Below are positions 37,901 to 49,525 of a DNA stretch of 64,000 bases, piece by piece. Each line of letters opens with the position of its first letter. The stretch's first letter is position 1. Under the pieces are notes generated by a model, which saw only the letters and a program-made list of their open reading frames with translations, ran no database searches and had not been told where the DNA came from. The DNA is from Nemertoderma westbladi (lineage: Eukaryota > Xenacoelomorpha > Nemertodermatida > Nemertodermatidae), in NCBI GenBank assembly GCA_032718475.1, contig JAUCBJ010000678.1, forward strand, positions 62,001-126,000, given 5' to 3'. A program made the position numbers and the translations under genes.

Positions 37901-40900
37901 TTCGCATGCATTGGAACTAAATTCACATGCATTGGAACTAAATTCGTTTTAGTCTTTCCCTTGTTATTGGAACTAAGTTCGTATCCATTGGAACTAAATT
38001 CGTTTTAGTCTTTCCCTTGTTATTGGAACTAAGTTAATATCCATTGGAACTAAATTTGCTTCAATTGGAACTAAATTCGCATGCATTGGAACTAAGTTCA
38101 CATGCATTGGAACTAAATTCGTTTTAGTCTTTCCCTTGTTATTGGAACTAAGTTCGTATCCATTGGAACTAAGTTCGTATCCATTGGAACTAAATTTGCT
38201 CTCATTGGAACTAAATTTGTTTTAGTCTTTCCCTTGTTATTGGAACTAAGTTCGTATCCATTGGAACTAAATTCGTTTTAGTCTTTCCCTTGTTATTGGA
38301 ACTAAGTTCGTATCCATTGGAACTAAGTTCGTATCCATTGGAACTAAGTTCGTATCCATTGGAACTAAATTTGCTTCAATTGGAACTAAATTCGCATGCA
38401 TTGGAACTAAATTTGCTCCCATTGGAACTAAATTCGCATGCATTGGAACTAAATTTGCTCCCATTGGAACTAAATTCGCATGCATTGGAACTAAATTCGT
38501 TCTAGTCTTTCCCTTGTTATTGGAACTAAGTTCGTATCCATTGGAACTAAATTCGTTTTAGTCTTTCCCTTGTTATTGGAACTAAGTTCGTATCCATTGG
38601 AACTAAATTCGCATGCATTGGAACTAAATTCGCATGCATTGGAACTAATTTCGTTTTAGTCTTTCCCTTGTTATTGGAACTAAGTTAATATCCATTGGAA
38701 CTAAATTTGCTCCCATTGGAACTAAATTCGCATGCATTGGAACTAAATTCGTTTTAGTCTTTCCCTTGTTATTGGAACTAAGTTCGTATCCATTGGAACT
38801 AAATTTGCTTCCATTGGAACTAAATTCGCATGCATTGGATCTAAATTCGTTTTATTATTTCACTTGTTATTTGAACTAAGTTCGTATCCATTGGAACTAA
38901 ATTCGTTTTAGTCTTTCCCTTGTTATTGGAACTAAGTTCGTATCCATTGGAACTAAATTTGCTCCCATTGGAACTAAATTTGTTTTAGTCTTTCCCTTGT
39001 TATTGGAACTAAGTTCGTATCCATTGGAACTAAATTCGTTTTAGTCTTTCCCTTGTTATTGGAACTAAGTTTGTATCCATTGGAACTAAATTTGCTCCCA
39101 TTGGAACTAAATTTGTTTTATTCTTTCCCTTGTTATTGGAACTAAGTTCGTATCCATTGGAACTAAATTCGTTTTAGTCTTTCCCTTGTTATTGGAACTA
39201 AGTTCGTATCCATTGGAACGAAATTCGTTTTAGTCTTTCCCTTGTTATTGGAACTAAATTCGTATCCATTGGAACTAAATTTGCTCCCATTGGAACTAAA
39301 TTCGTTTTAGTCTTTCCCTTGTTATTGGAACTAAGTTCGTATCCATTGGAACTAAATTCGCTTCCATTGGAACTAAATTCGCTTCAATTGGAACTAAATT
39401 CGCTTCCATTGGAACTAAATTTGCTTCCATTGGAACTAAATTCGCATGCATTGGAACTAAATTCGCATGCATTGGAACTAAATTCGCATGCATTGGAACT
39501 AAATTCGTTTTAGTCTTTCCCTTGTTATTGGAACTAAGTTAATATCCATTGGAACTAAATTTGCTCCCATTGGAACTAAATTCGTATGCATTGGAACTAA
39601 ATTCGCATCCATTGGAACTAAATTCGTTTTAGTCTTTCCCTTGTTATTGGAACTAAGTTAATATCCATTGGAACTAAATTTGCTCCCATTGGAACTAAAT
39701 TCGTATGCATTGGAACTAAATTCACATCCATTGGAACTAAATTCGCATGCATTGGAACTAAATTCGCATACATTGGAACTAAATTCGTTTTAGTCTTTCC
39801 CTTGTTATTGGAACTAAGTTCGTATCCATTGGAACTAAGTTCGTATCCATTGGAACTAAATTTGCTTCCATTGGAACTAAATTCACATGCATTGGAACTA
39901 AATTCGTTTTAGTCTTTCCCTTGTTATTGGAACTAAGTTCGCATCCATTGGAACTAAGTTCGCATCCATTGGAACTAAATTTGCTTCAATTGGAACTAAA
40001 TTCGCATGCATTGGAACTAATTTCGTTTTAGTCTTTCCCTTGTTATTGGAACTAAGTTCGTATCCATTGGAACTAAATTTGCTCCCATTGGAACTAAATT
40101 TGTTTTAGTCTTTCCCTTGTTATTGGAACTAAGTTCGTATCCATTGGAACTAAATTCGTTTTAGTCTTTCCCTTGTTATTGGAACTAAGTTCGTATCCAT
40201 TGGAACTAAATTTGCTTCAATTGGAACTAAATTCGCATCCATTGGAACTAAATTTGCTCCCATTGGAACTAAATTTGTTTTAGTCTTTCCCTTGTTATTG
40301 GAACTAAGTTCGTATCCATTGGAACTAAATTCGTTTTAGTCTTTCCCTTGTTATTGGAACTAAGTTCGTATCCATTGGAACTAAATTTGCTTCAATTGGA
40401 ACTAAATTCGCATGCATTGGAACTAAATTTGCTCCCATTGGAACTAAATTTGTTTTAGTCTTTCCCTTGTTATTGGAACTAAGTTCGTATCCATTGGAAC
40501 TAAATTCGTTTTAGTCTTTCCCTTGTTATTGGAACTAAGTTAATATCCATTGGAACTAAATTTGCTTCAATTGGAACTAAATTCGCATGCATTGGAACTA
40601 AATTCACATCCATTGGAACTAATTTCGTTTTAGTCTTTCCCTTGTTATTGGAACTAAGTTCGTATCCATTGGAACTAAGTTCGTATCCATTGGAACTAAA
40701 TTTGCTCCCATTGGAACTAAATTTGTTTTAGTCTTTCCCTTGTTATTGGAACTAAGTTCGTATCCATTGGAACTAAATTCGTTTTAGTCTTTCCCTTGTT
40801 ATTGGAACTAAGTTCGTATCCATTGGAACTAAGTTCGTATCCATTGGAACTAAATTTGCTTCAATTGGAACTAAATTCGCATGCATTGGAACTAAATTTG

Positions 40901-43900
40901 CTCCCATTGGAACTATATTCGTTCTAGTCTTTCCCTTGTTATTGGAACTAAGTTCGTATCCATTGGAACTTAATTCGTTTTAGTCTTTCCCTTGTTATTG
41001 GAACTAAGTTCGTATCCATTGGAACTAAATTCGCATGCATTGGAACTAAATTCGCATGCATTGGAACTAATTTCGTTTTAGTCTTTCCCTTGTTATTGGA
41101 ACTAAGTTAATATCCATTGGAACTAAATTTGCTCCCATTGGAACTAAATTCGCATGCATTGGAACTAAATTCGTTTTAGTCTTTCCCTTGTTATTGGAAC
41201 TAAGTTCGTATCCATTGGAACTAAATTTGCTTCCATTGGAACTAAATTCGCATGCATTGGATCTAAATTCGTTTTATTATTTCACTTGTTATTTGAACTA
41301 AGTTCGTATCCATTGGAACTAAATTCGTTTTAGTCTTTCCCTTGTTATTGGAACTAAGTTCGTATCCATTGGAACTAAATTTGCTCCCATTGGAACTAAA
41401 TTTGTTTTAGTCTTTCCCTTGTTATTGGAACTAAGTTCGTATCCATTGGAACTAAATTCGTTTTAGTCTTTCCCTTGTTATTGGAACTAAGTTTGTATCC
41501 ATTGGAACTAAATTTGCTCCCATTGGAACTAAATTTGTTTTAGTCTTTCCCTTGTTATTGGAACTAAGTTCGTATCCATTGGAACTAAATTCGTTTTAGT
41601 CTTTCCCTTGTTATTGAAACTAAGTTCGTATCCATTGGAACGAAATTCGTTTTAGTCTTTCCCTTGTTATTGGAACTAAATTCGTATCCATTGGAACTAA
41701 ATTTGCTCCCATTGGAACTAAATTCGTTTTAGTCTTTCCCTTGTTATTGGAACTAAGTTCGTATCCATTGGAACTAAATTCGCTTCCATTGGAACTAAAT
41801 TCGCTTCAATTGGAACTAAATTCGCATGCATTGGAACTAAATTCGCTTCCATTGGAACTAAATTCGCATGCATTGGAACTAAATTCGCATGCATTGGAAC
41901 TAAATTCGCATGCATTGGATCTAAATTCGTTTTATTCTTTCCCTTGTTATTGGAACTAAGTTCGTATCCATTGGAACTAAATTCGTTTTAGTCTTTCCCT
42001 TGTTATTGGAACTAAGTTCGTATCCATTGGAACTAAATTCGTTTTAGTCTTTCCCTTGTTATTGGAACTAAATTCGTATCCATTGGAACTAAATTTGCTC
42101 CCATTGGAACTAAATTCGTTTTAGTCTTTCCCTTGTTATTGGAACTAAGTTCGTATCCATTGGAACTAAATTCGTTTTAGTCTTTCCCTTGTTATTGGAA
42201 CTAAGTTCGTATCCATTGGAACTAAATTCGTTTTAGTCTGTCCCTTGTTATTGGAACTAAATTCGTATCCATTGGATCTAAATTTGCTCCCATTGGAACT
42301 AAATTTGTTTTAGTCTTTCCCTTGTTATTGGAACTAAGTTCGTATCCATTGGAACTAAATTCGCTTCCATTGGAACTAAATTCGCATGCATTGGAACTAA
42401 ATTCGCATGCATTGGAACTAAATTCGCATGCATTGGATCTAAATTCGTTTTATTCTTTCCCTTGTTATTGGAACTAAGTTCGTATCCATTGGAACTAAAT
42501 TCGTTTTAGTCTTTCCCTTGTTATTGCAACTAAGTTCGTATCCATTGGAACTAAATTTGCTTCAATTGGAACTAAATTCGCATGCATTGGAACTAAATTC
42601 GCATGCATTGGAACTAAATTCGTTTTAGTCTTTCCCTTGTTATTGGAACTAAGTTCGTATCCATTGGAACTAAATTTGCTTCCATTGGAACTAAATTCGT
42701 ATGCATTGGAACTAAATTCGCATGCATTGGAACTAAATTCGTTTTCGTCTTTCCCTTGTTATTGGAACTAAGTTAATATCCATTGGAACTAAATTTGCTT
42801 CAATTGGAACTAAATTCGCATGCATTGGAACTAAATTCGTTTTAGTCTTTCCCTTGTTATTGGAACTAAGTTCGCATCCATTGGAACTAAGTTCATATCC
42901 ATTGGAACTAAATTTGCTTCCATTGGAACTAAATTCACATGCATTGGAACTAAATTCGTTTTAGTCTTTCCCTTGTTAGTGGAACTAAGTTCGTATCCAT
43001 TGGAACTAAATTTGCTTCCATTGGAACTAAATTCGCATGCATTGGAACTAAATTCGTTTTAGTCTTTCCCTTGTTATTGGAACTAAGTTCGCATCCATTG
43101 GAACTAAGTTCATATCCATTGGAACTAAATTTGCTTCCATTGGAACTAAATTCACATGCATTGGAACTAAATTCGTTTTAGTCTTTCCCGTGTTATTGGA
43201 ACTAAGTTCGCATCCATTAGAACTAAGTTCGTATCCATTGGAACTAAGTTCGCATCCATTGGGACTAAATTCGTTTTAGTCTTTCTCTTGTTATTGGAAC
43301 TAAGTTCGTATCCATTGGAACTAAATTTGCTTCCATTGGAACTAAATTCGCATGCATTGGAACTAAATTCGCATGCATTGGAACTAAATTCGTTTTCGTC
43401 TTTCCCTTGTTATTAGAACTAAGTTCGTATCCATTGGAACTAAGTTCGCATCCATTGGGACTAAATTCGTTTTAGTCTTTCTCTTGTTATTGGAACTAAG
43501 TTCGCATCCATTAGAACTAAGTTCGTATCCATTGGAACTAAGTTCGCATCCATTGGGACTAAATTCATTTTAGTCTTTCTCTTGTTATTGGAACTAAGTT
43601 CGTATCCATTGGAACTAAATTTGCTTCCATTGGAACTAAATTCGCATGCATTGGAACTAAATTCGCATTCATTGGAACTAAATTCATTTTCGTCTTTCCC
43701 TTGTTATTGGAACTAAGTTCGTATCCATTGGAACTAAGTTCGTATCCATTGGAACTAAGTTCGCATCCATTGGGACTAAATTCGTTTTAGTCTTTCTCTT
43801 GTTATTGGAACTAAGTTCGTATCCATTGGAACTAAATTTGCTCCTATTGGAACTAAATTCGTTTTAGTCTTTCCCTTGTTATTGGAACTAAGTTCGTATC

Positions 43901-46331
43901 CATTGGAACTAAGTTCGTATCCATTGGAACTAAATTTGCTTCCGTTGGAACTAAATTCGCATGCACTGGAACTAAATTCGCATGCATTGGAACTAAGTTC
44001 GTTTTGATATTCTGGGATTGGAACTAAGTTCGCCTCGATTTGAACTAAGTTTGCTTTATAAAATTCATTTTGGAACTAAATTCGTTTCGATTGGAACTTA
44101 AGTTAGTGCTACCGCTCCGAGCTATTAGCTGCTGGCTCGTCGCCAATAGCTAATAGCCGGGGCCAATAAAATTAGCTATTGGCCGCAGCCAGTCCCAGTG
44201 GCTACGGTCCGTGAAGTTAGTAGCTATTTGCGAGAGGAAAGAAAATAGCCTTCAACCAAATCAGAGCCATGGCTACACGCTACGTGCCATGCTATATATT
44301 TCACGTAGGCCTAAACTGTATCTGTTTCATCATTTTGTCTACACAACCTGTATTCGATACAATATTTAAATCAATAATATACAGTTTGTAATAATAAACA
44401 AATAAGAAAGATACGCCCTGGCTAGTATCAAACCAAGACCACCGGAGAGATGTGAATGCAATTCAATGGATTTAACTACTACACAAGGTTTTGTTATTCT
44501 ACAAGGTTTTGTTATTCTACAAGTTTTTGTTATTTTACCAGTTTTTGTTATTCTGGTTTTGTTTTATTTATTTATTTAAAAAAAAATAATTCTAGAACAT
44601 ATGTATTTTGTTCTAGAACAACGGGTGTGGGGTCCGAAACTGGTACGTGCCACGTCCTCAATTAAAAATTAAAGTAAGCCGTGAAAACTTTATATGTGAT
44701 GGGTGGACATTAACTGAAAGATACAAAACAAAGATTCGATGTGGAACCATTGCAGATAGCTGTGTTTTTCATGGGAACCGGGATGACATTGTCTCAAATA
44801 GCTACGAGCCGCGGCCAACAGCTAGTAGCCTGCCGATACTAGCTATTTTCAGTGGCTTTTTACCCGATTTTAGCTGTTGTTATTTGATCTCCTTCTGTAA
44901 TAATTATTATATTGTATATGTAATATTTTCAATAAATATGATCTGTTATATTACATTTATATCATATTTGTTGATGGTGTAATTTAATCAGGGGCATTAA
45001 GTTGCCCAAAGTTGATGTTGTGTTGTATAAAGCGCTAGCTTATATGCGTTGAGAAGTAATAGATATAACAAATACTGTAGGTTAATTTTTTAAAGTCACT
45101 ACATATTTGGCGTTTGCGCATATATGGGGGGACTTCCGGTGCAATAAAAATTCACCACCCTCCCCATGGGAGAATCGACGCAAATAACAGTTGAGTACTC
45201 ACAAAAAGAACTGTAAGATGTTATATTGACTTTAGTTTATTGTTTTGGTTAGAATATATGCCACTGTAACCTGCACCTTTACCTTAATTGATATTATTAC
45301 ATTGAGACGAGATATTAATTCACCGAGAAGGGATATTTGCGTCAAGTTTTCCCCTGATTCAGTTTGCGGTCATTTTACGCCAATAACTCCCAATTGATGT
45401 ACCAGAGAGTAGGCCCTAGAGACACAGATATTATATAAACTGTACCATCCATCGCGCAGGTATATTCCGGGAACTGCTCCGTATCGCGCGGCTAAAGCTT
45501 CGGCGTTGCTGAATGAATGTATCCGAGAGGAGATGGAGAAAAGTAAAATCAAACACATCAAACACGAAAAACAGTGCAGTTTAATCGAAGCCTGGCTACA
45601 ACGTGCCGAGGTAACTATAAAATCTAAATTATACTAAATAAAAGTGTAAATTACTTTACTATTAATTAAATATTAACACTACAAGCTCTATACTCTGGTG
45701 CATTTCAAGGCTACTATTTTCTTTGGAAAATCCTATTATTAGCAAAAACCTAATAAAGGTAACGTCAAAAATGTCAAGCATCTTTAGCGCATTTCTTAAT
45801 CACTGTTTAAATTATCTTCATATCTACTGCATCTTATCTTATTATTATTATATTCTATTAGTTACTAGAAACGATACGAAGCAGCGTGAAACGAAATTGC
45901 CCAGATAGTCAACGCAGTACTCATATCCACTACAAGTAGGCCTACTGTACTCATCTCCACTTACAAGCTCGCTGCATTCGTACTGTTTTGTCTGAAAATA
46001 ATGATAACGATAATGATAACGGAATGGTTAGAGCGCCAGTCTTCCTAAATGGAGGTCACCAGTTCGTTCCCATCTGGACGTAAATGCCGACTTTTATAAG
46101 CTGTGACCTTATTAATATAATAAATAGTATTAATAAATGTTTATTGCGGTACGTAGGACAAAGAAGACGGAGACGCATTCCGGAATGATAAGGACCTGAT
46201 GTACATGTTGCGGGATATTTGGCACGCTTCGTTCGCATCTACGTGGCATACGTTAATGTGGATGTTTCCGTTGCTAGCCAATAACAGTGACGTACAAGAT
46301 CAATGTCATTCGGTTTTGAACGACTTCTATG
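19691..46331 (+). CDS. Clan-2 (CYP2-like) cytochrome P450, five exons, 3' part not found
   Basis: Exons are 19691-19957, 20189-20356, 21037-21314, 45460-45610 and 46157-46331, with matching phases 0, 0, 2, 0. They give 346 residues: a hydrophilic N-terminus, the LPGPNGWPILGNLL hinge, TMVFFHGKEAFHEAFVEK (beta-1/B-helix region), HRKMTA (C helix), NIAIFKAFGK...DDPEFL (E/F helices), YIPGTAPYRAAK, and an I helix with ASFASTWHTL. CYP2-type enzymes are haem monooxygenases of the endoplasmic reticulum. The exon 3/exon 4 join across a 24-kb intron is supported by phase and by a gap-free match to CYP2 proteins. No membrane anchor is seen at the N-terminus. The K-helix ExxR and the haem cysteine are not found in the window: the gene either continues to the right or is broken. 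Confidence 0.8.
20086..20103 (+). repeat. Copy of the GTGGGGCGAGCCACGAAG word in P450 intron 1
   Basis: It lies between two direct copies of GATGATTAGATACCCCCC (about 20067 and 20129). The same word occurs at 5015, 5071, 35133 and (as ATGGGGCGAGCCATG) 55047. Confidence 0.6.
20189..20356 (+). CDS. P450 exon 2
   Basis: The acceptor CATTTTAG ends at 20188 and the donor GCC|GTAAGT is at 20357; 56 codons, phase 0 at both ends. It encodes TMVFFHGKEAFHEAFVEK, then DYFQTR, then HISIHRKMTA, where CYP2 proteins usually have a W-x3-RR motif in the C helix. Here the tryptophan position is occupied by I or H. Confidence 0.8.
20390..20600 (+). repeat. SINE body (headless) in P450 intron 2
   Basis: It shares GTAGAAATTCCGCACTGTTG, the AAGACACTTTAGACATTAGT stretch and CCAACCCAGCGGTATAA with the minus-strand SINE at 3232-3440. 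It continues into AAAGCGCTATATAAATAACC and an ATT-rich tail, the kind of 3' end shared with LINEs. The tRNA-like head is absent. Confidence 0.7.
21037..21314 (+). CDS. P450 exon 3; its last 59 nt are the source of the 69-bp array
   Basis: The acceptor GATCTATAG ends at 21036. It encodes EYLKGLESQLISQVIPNEME, then LSNIAIFKAFGK, then YEYDDPEFLKRREVMWEF, ending at TLSRLTM with the codon split after AT at 21314. The donor AAT|GTAAGT is at 21315. Without splicing, the frame stops at once (ATG TAA). The last 59 nt plus 10 nt of intron form the repeat unit that follows. Confidence 0.82.
21256..34593 (+). repeat. 69-bp minisatellite built from exon 3's end plus its splice donor, about 190 units
   Basis: The unit is 59 nt of exon (TTTATAAACACTACAACACC through CTCAGTCGGCTAACAAT) plus intron GTAAGTTGAG. 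A 72-bp form has an extra TAG (as in the native intron), and a 74-bp form with a doubled AATGT dominates breaks after 28.4 kb. Almost every unit keeps GTAAGT, plus a CTAAC branch-point-like word and CCGCAG and CCTCAG acceptor-like words. The array ends inside a partial unit at 34593. The minus strand is stop-free because 69 is a multiple of three, giving spurious open frames of up to 1003 codons. Confidence 0.97.
34594..34713. other. Short non-repetitive spacer between arrays
   Basis: About 120 bp (GGCTGGCATTATTGTACAC...) with no gene or recognised element. Confidence 0.5.
34714..35130 (-). repeat. 21-bp satellite, short inverted arm
   Basis: Units such as GATGCGAACTTAGTTCCAATG run in the opposite sense to the main array at 35521-44090. 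It also has the GGGAAAGACGAAAACGAATT variant, the reverse complement of the long-spacer unit of the main array. Confidence 0.85.
35131..35520. mobile_element. MITE-like spacer between the two satellite arms
   Basis: The left end GTGTGGGGCGAGCCACGTA and the right end TACGTGGCTATCTATCCCC form imperfect terminal inverted repeats (GTGGGG and GCCACGTA boxes). A small hairpin AATAGGCTTCGCCTATT lies at the right. No coding sequence is supported. Confidence 0.5.
35521..44090 (+). repeat. 21-bp satellite, main array with higher-order structure
   Basis: The consensus is GGAACTAAATTCGCATGCATT (variants TTGCTCCC, TCGTATCC, TTGCTTCA). Groups of two to six units alternate with a 35-bp unit containing TTTTAGTCTTTCCCTTGTT. 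Multi-unit blocks are repeated at longer range, notably a 2422-bp offset. Short open frames on both strands arise because 21 is divisible by three. It lies wholly inside P450 intron 3. Confidence 0.95.
44091..45459. other. 3' end of P450 intron 3: mixed repeats
   Basis: At 44112-44260 and 44800-44875 are self-complementary clusters of AGCTATTAGC / GCTAATAGC and CGGCCAA words. At about 44415-44490 is a minus-strand relative of the tRNA-like SINE at 49290-49480 (shared TGTAGTRGTT and GAATTCACATCTC). At 44480-44563 a 20-bp unit (TTCTACAAGGTTTTGTTATT) is repeated about four times. At 45135-45375 is a copy of the dispersed family also at 10966 and 12470. No host exon is seen before 45460. Confidence 0.45.
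45460..45610 (+). CDS. P450 exon 4
   Basis: The acceptor ATCGCGCAG ends at 45459 and the donor GAG|GTAACT is at 45611. The first G completes the ATG codon split at 21314, then YIPGTAPYRAAKASALLNEC and a charged helix ending IEAWLQRAE. YIPGT corresponds to the FPGTHN/LPGSHN segment of CYP2 proteins before the G helix. Residue spacing from exon 3 matches CYP2 without a gap, which argues that exons 3 and 4 are neighbours despite the 24-kb intron. Confidence 0.75.
46022..46090 (+). repeat. tRNA-like SINE head in P450 intron 4
   Basis: A perfect A-box-like TGGTTAGAGCG and a degenerate B box AGTTCGTTCCC are spaced as in a tRNA. It is followed by an AT-rich tail (TTAATATAATAAATAG). It has no acceptor stem, so it is not a tRNA gene. 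Confidence 0.5.
46157..46331 (+). CDS. P450 exon 5 (I helix)
   Basis: The acceptor GGTACGTAG ends at 46156, phase 0; the donor TATG|GTTAGT is at 46332, phase 1. It encodes a polar lead, LMYMLRDIWHASFASTWHTL, then MWMFPLLANNSDVQDQCHSV and LNDFYG. The usual I-helix core (A/G)Gx(D/E)TT reads ASFAST: the threonine is kept but the acidic residue before it is replaced by serine. Confidence 0.75.
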
Positions 46332-46971
46332 GTTAGTAGGCCTAATCGGCCTAATTCACCTTCGTGATTCTCTATAAACAGTTATTTTCTAGCACATAAC
46401 GTAAAATATTAGTTATACAGTAGTTTAGGCGAGGCTGAGGTTGAATAAATAGTTAGGTAACATAACAAAGTGTGCTACATGATGAATATGCCTCGCTGAA
46501 CGTATACAATGAATGGTTAAAGTTAAAGATATTCTAGAAAATAGTATATTTCTAAAACTATAATTTAATATGATTCTAAAATTAAAAACTGACCGAAAAG
46601 TATCTGAAAAAAGCTAAACCAAACAAAATATTGTTTAATGCACTGGATTTGGCAAGTTAAAGACATTCTAATATCAAAAACACCACTGCAAACAACACCG
46701 TATCTTCGTGCTCCAATAGCCCAGTCACAATAAGGCTCAACCTCGGACCAATACCAACAGAAATTAAATTACGATTAATTTCTTGCACAAATTTGATGCT
46801 TATCGAAATCAGTTGGTGGGTAAAAAGCTAAAATTCAAATAGAATAATTAACTTTCTCCTTGCAAAATTGCTCCAATTTTCATCATTTTTTAAAGAATTT
46901 ATTTTCAAATCGAAAAGTAAGGAAGGAAGCAAATGTCGATTTCTTTCCCATTTTTTTCCCCAAAAAAATTG
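46332..46971. other. Intronic or intergenic sequence after P450 exon 5
   Basis: AT-rich. I looked for a K-helix or haem-loop exon of the P450 and saw none. No other gene is supported. Confidence 0.4.
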
Positions 46972-47816
46972 CAGGTGTCGAACGATTTTGACATGATTTT
47001 TTCCCGGCCCTTTCCCGGTTTTTCCAGGTTCATTTGTGAATTTCACCGGTTTGATGACATAATCTATACCTATAAAAATCAAATTCTGTCTGTCTCTCTC
47101 TCTCTCTGTGTTCGAACTCCTCCAAAACAGGCAGAGGGGTTGCGCTGGAACTATAATATTATTGTATTAAAATATTATTGTAAATATTATATTATTGTAT
47201 TCAATTTAATTGCATAATATAATTATATAATAATAATGTGCATTTACATTGAATTATAATTTTACCCCTCAAGTTAATATATTTTATTAAATACTAAACT
47301 CAGAGTTGTTTTAGCTCTTCTATCTCATCGTTCAGCCTGTCTACTGTTTTAGAATAAAGTTTTCACATAAAGTTTTAGCAACAATTCACAAAAGTTTATC
47401 TATAAAAAAAACCTTTTATCAATAAAAGGCTTGTTTAATCTATGAGCACAACCCTTTTTCCCAATACCTTTTACTTGTGGGTTTTATTTTATTGACATGT
47501 GTGTTGTTTAATAGTGACCTATTTAGTGGCTGACAATATATTATCTTTAGTATTTTTTAACATTTACTATTTTTAACGACTGCCTTCTTTGATATTACGG
47601 GTGGAATAAGGTTTTACCTTCTCCGGTTCTACCTTTTAATAAATAAATAGTAAATAAATAAAAAATAATAAATACAAAATTGGTAATTATTTTACTATAA
47701 AGAATGATGTTCAAAATTGGAAAAATTCCCGGTTACATGAAATTTTTCCAAGGCATTTTCCAGGGTTTTCCCGGTTTAATTTTTTCCCGGCCTTTTCCCG
47801 GTCGTTCGACACCCTG
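46972..47816. mobile_element. Small DNA element with CAGGGTGTCGAACGA-type ends
   Basis: The left CAGGTGTCGAACGA (46972-46985) and right TCGTTCGACACCCTG (47802-47816) are inverted repeats of hAT-like form. Both ends are followed inward by TTTCCCGG-rich sequence in direct orientation. The 8-bp flanks do not match convincingly. No transposase; a non-autonomous relic is most likely. Confidence 0.5.
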
Positions 47817-49289
47817 AATTTGTGTGGCCAATTTCGATTCGCTGATTATAAATATGGAAACTGCTGTTTTTGATCTCACACCACACCCTGTATGGAGGTC
47901 ATGATGAAAATAGTGAAAATAGTATAGAGCCGGAATAATGTCGGGCGAATAATACCAAATATATAATCAGACCAAGTACAAATATAATGCTGGGCCGTCT
48001 GCCATACAGTGTGCCCTATGAGCTAAGACTGTAAGACCGGTAGTGATATCCTAACAGCAGGACTAGCTAACTACTGCTGTCTGTCTACTCGGTAGGTACA
48101 GTAGTATCCCGAGTCTGTATGTGTCCGTAGTCTGACTCATGGTGAGTCATCCCTACAGTGGTACATGCTAAAAAGTAGAATGAGCTAGAATGATCTAGAA
48201 TGAGCTAGAATGACCTAAGAATCACCTAGAATGAGCTATGAGGAGATGATAGAATGCTAATGCAATACCGACCTATACCGAGGTACAGTATAACAAGATA
48301 CGAATCACCTAGAATTAGCTACAGTATAGGTACGTAATGAAGAACAATACCAACCTATAACGAGATAATACTGACCTATACCGGGCTATAACAAGATAAT
48401 ATCAATCTATACCAACCAAAATATGAGATAATACATGGGTGTATCGACCTATACTGAGCAGTAGTAGGGTCTTGGTGCTCTCGGTGACAGTTGGACCTCA
48501 CTGACTGGCGCCAGACTGTCTGGGCGACACCTAATTAGGCTAATTAGACCCTAATTGACAGGTGTAATCAATTAATTAGTACAATTAAACCCTAATAGGT
48601 GTCTTACGACTCCTAATTAGGGTTTAATTGATTATCCTAATTAATCAATCCGATACGCAATGGTGTCAGTGCTGTCTAACTGTCACAAAGCCGGCGCAAG
48701 AGGGTGTCATAAGTGACACCGCAGCTCTTTTATTTATTAATACTATTTATTTGTACCTAATTTTAATTAATTATTTGTATTTAATTTTGATGTTTTTAAT
48801 TGTAATTATTTTTACTTTATTTATTTGTACTTAATTTTAGATTTACCAATAATTAGTTTTATATATTGGTTTCTAAATGACCTCATTGACTTTCATCTCG
48901 TTATCCTTAGCCATAGGGTATACAGCTCCCTTACTGGTAACTAATTACTCTTATCTACTGTATATCCAGACAGCTTTATCGTTGATCTTTGACCCCCAAT
49001 TAGCTTTAACCAAGCCAGAGCTTATTAATAATAGCTGTATCCAAGCCCCCCGCCCCCTCTCGTGACACCTCTGATTACTAATTACTCTTACCTATATCCA
49101 GCCGTCTGCAGTTCCATAGTCTTCCGCCAGAGGGCGTATTATCTGAAAATTAACATCTTCTCTAACTTTGTTATTTTCATTCCGAATAGGTTTAAACTCG
49201 GTAGGCATCTACTACGGCATAGGCCATATCTTTTGCGGAGTCATAGAGTAGTCTGAAGTTCCCCAGTCTGCCGCTAGAGGGCGAAATGT

Positions 49290-49480
49290 CTCAAAGTGAA
49301 AACCATATAGTAGCCACGAATTGGTTACTAGGCAATAATACTGCATTTTGCAAAGTTAGGCCTATTGCTGACCGAACGAAAACTGCCCTGGTTCATGTAG
49401 GGATCGAACCCATGACATACGGGAGATGTGAATTCAACGCAACCACTACACCAAGGTGGAACAGTAACCTTTGAATTTGT
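49290..49480 (-). repeat. tRNA-derived SINE in the left arm of the foldback
   Basis: On the minus strand it has an A box TGGTGTAGTGG, then GAATTCACATCTCCCG, and a perfect B box GGGTTCGATCCC. The inverted arm carries the same copy at 53512-53600. The acceptor stem does not pair beyond about four bases. Confidence 0.65.
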
Positions 49481-49525
49481 TCGTTGCCGTTCGAATTTGT
49501 AAGACTCTCATTTAAGAAATGACAC

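Noticed and set aside
34994-41959. Short frames with ANLVPM or ELNSHAL repeats on both strands
   Set aside because: By-products of a 21-bp (7-codon) satellite unit. No non-repeat coding context.
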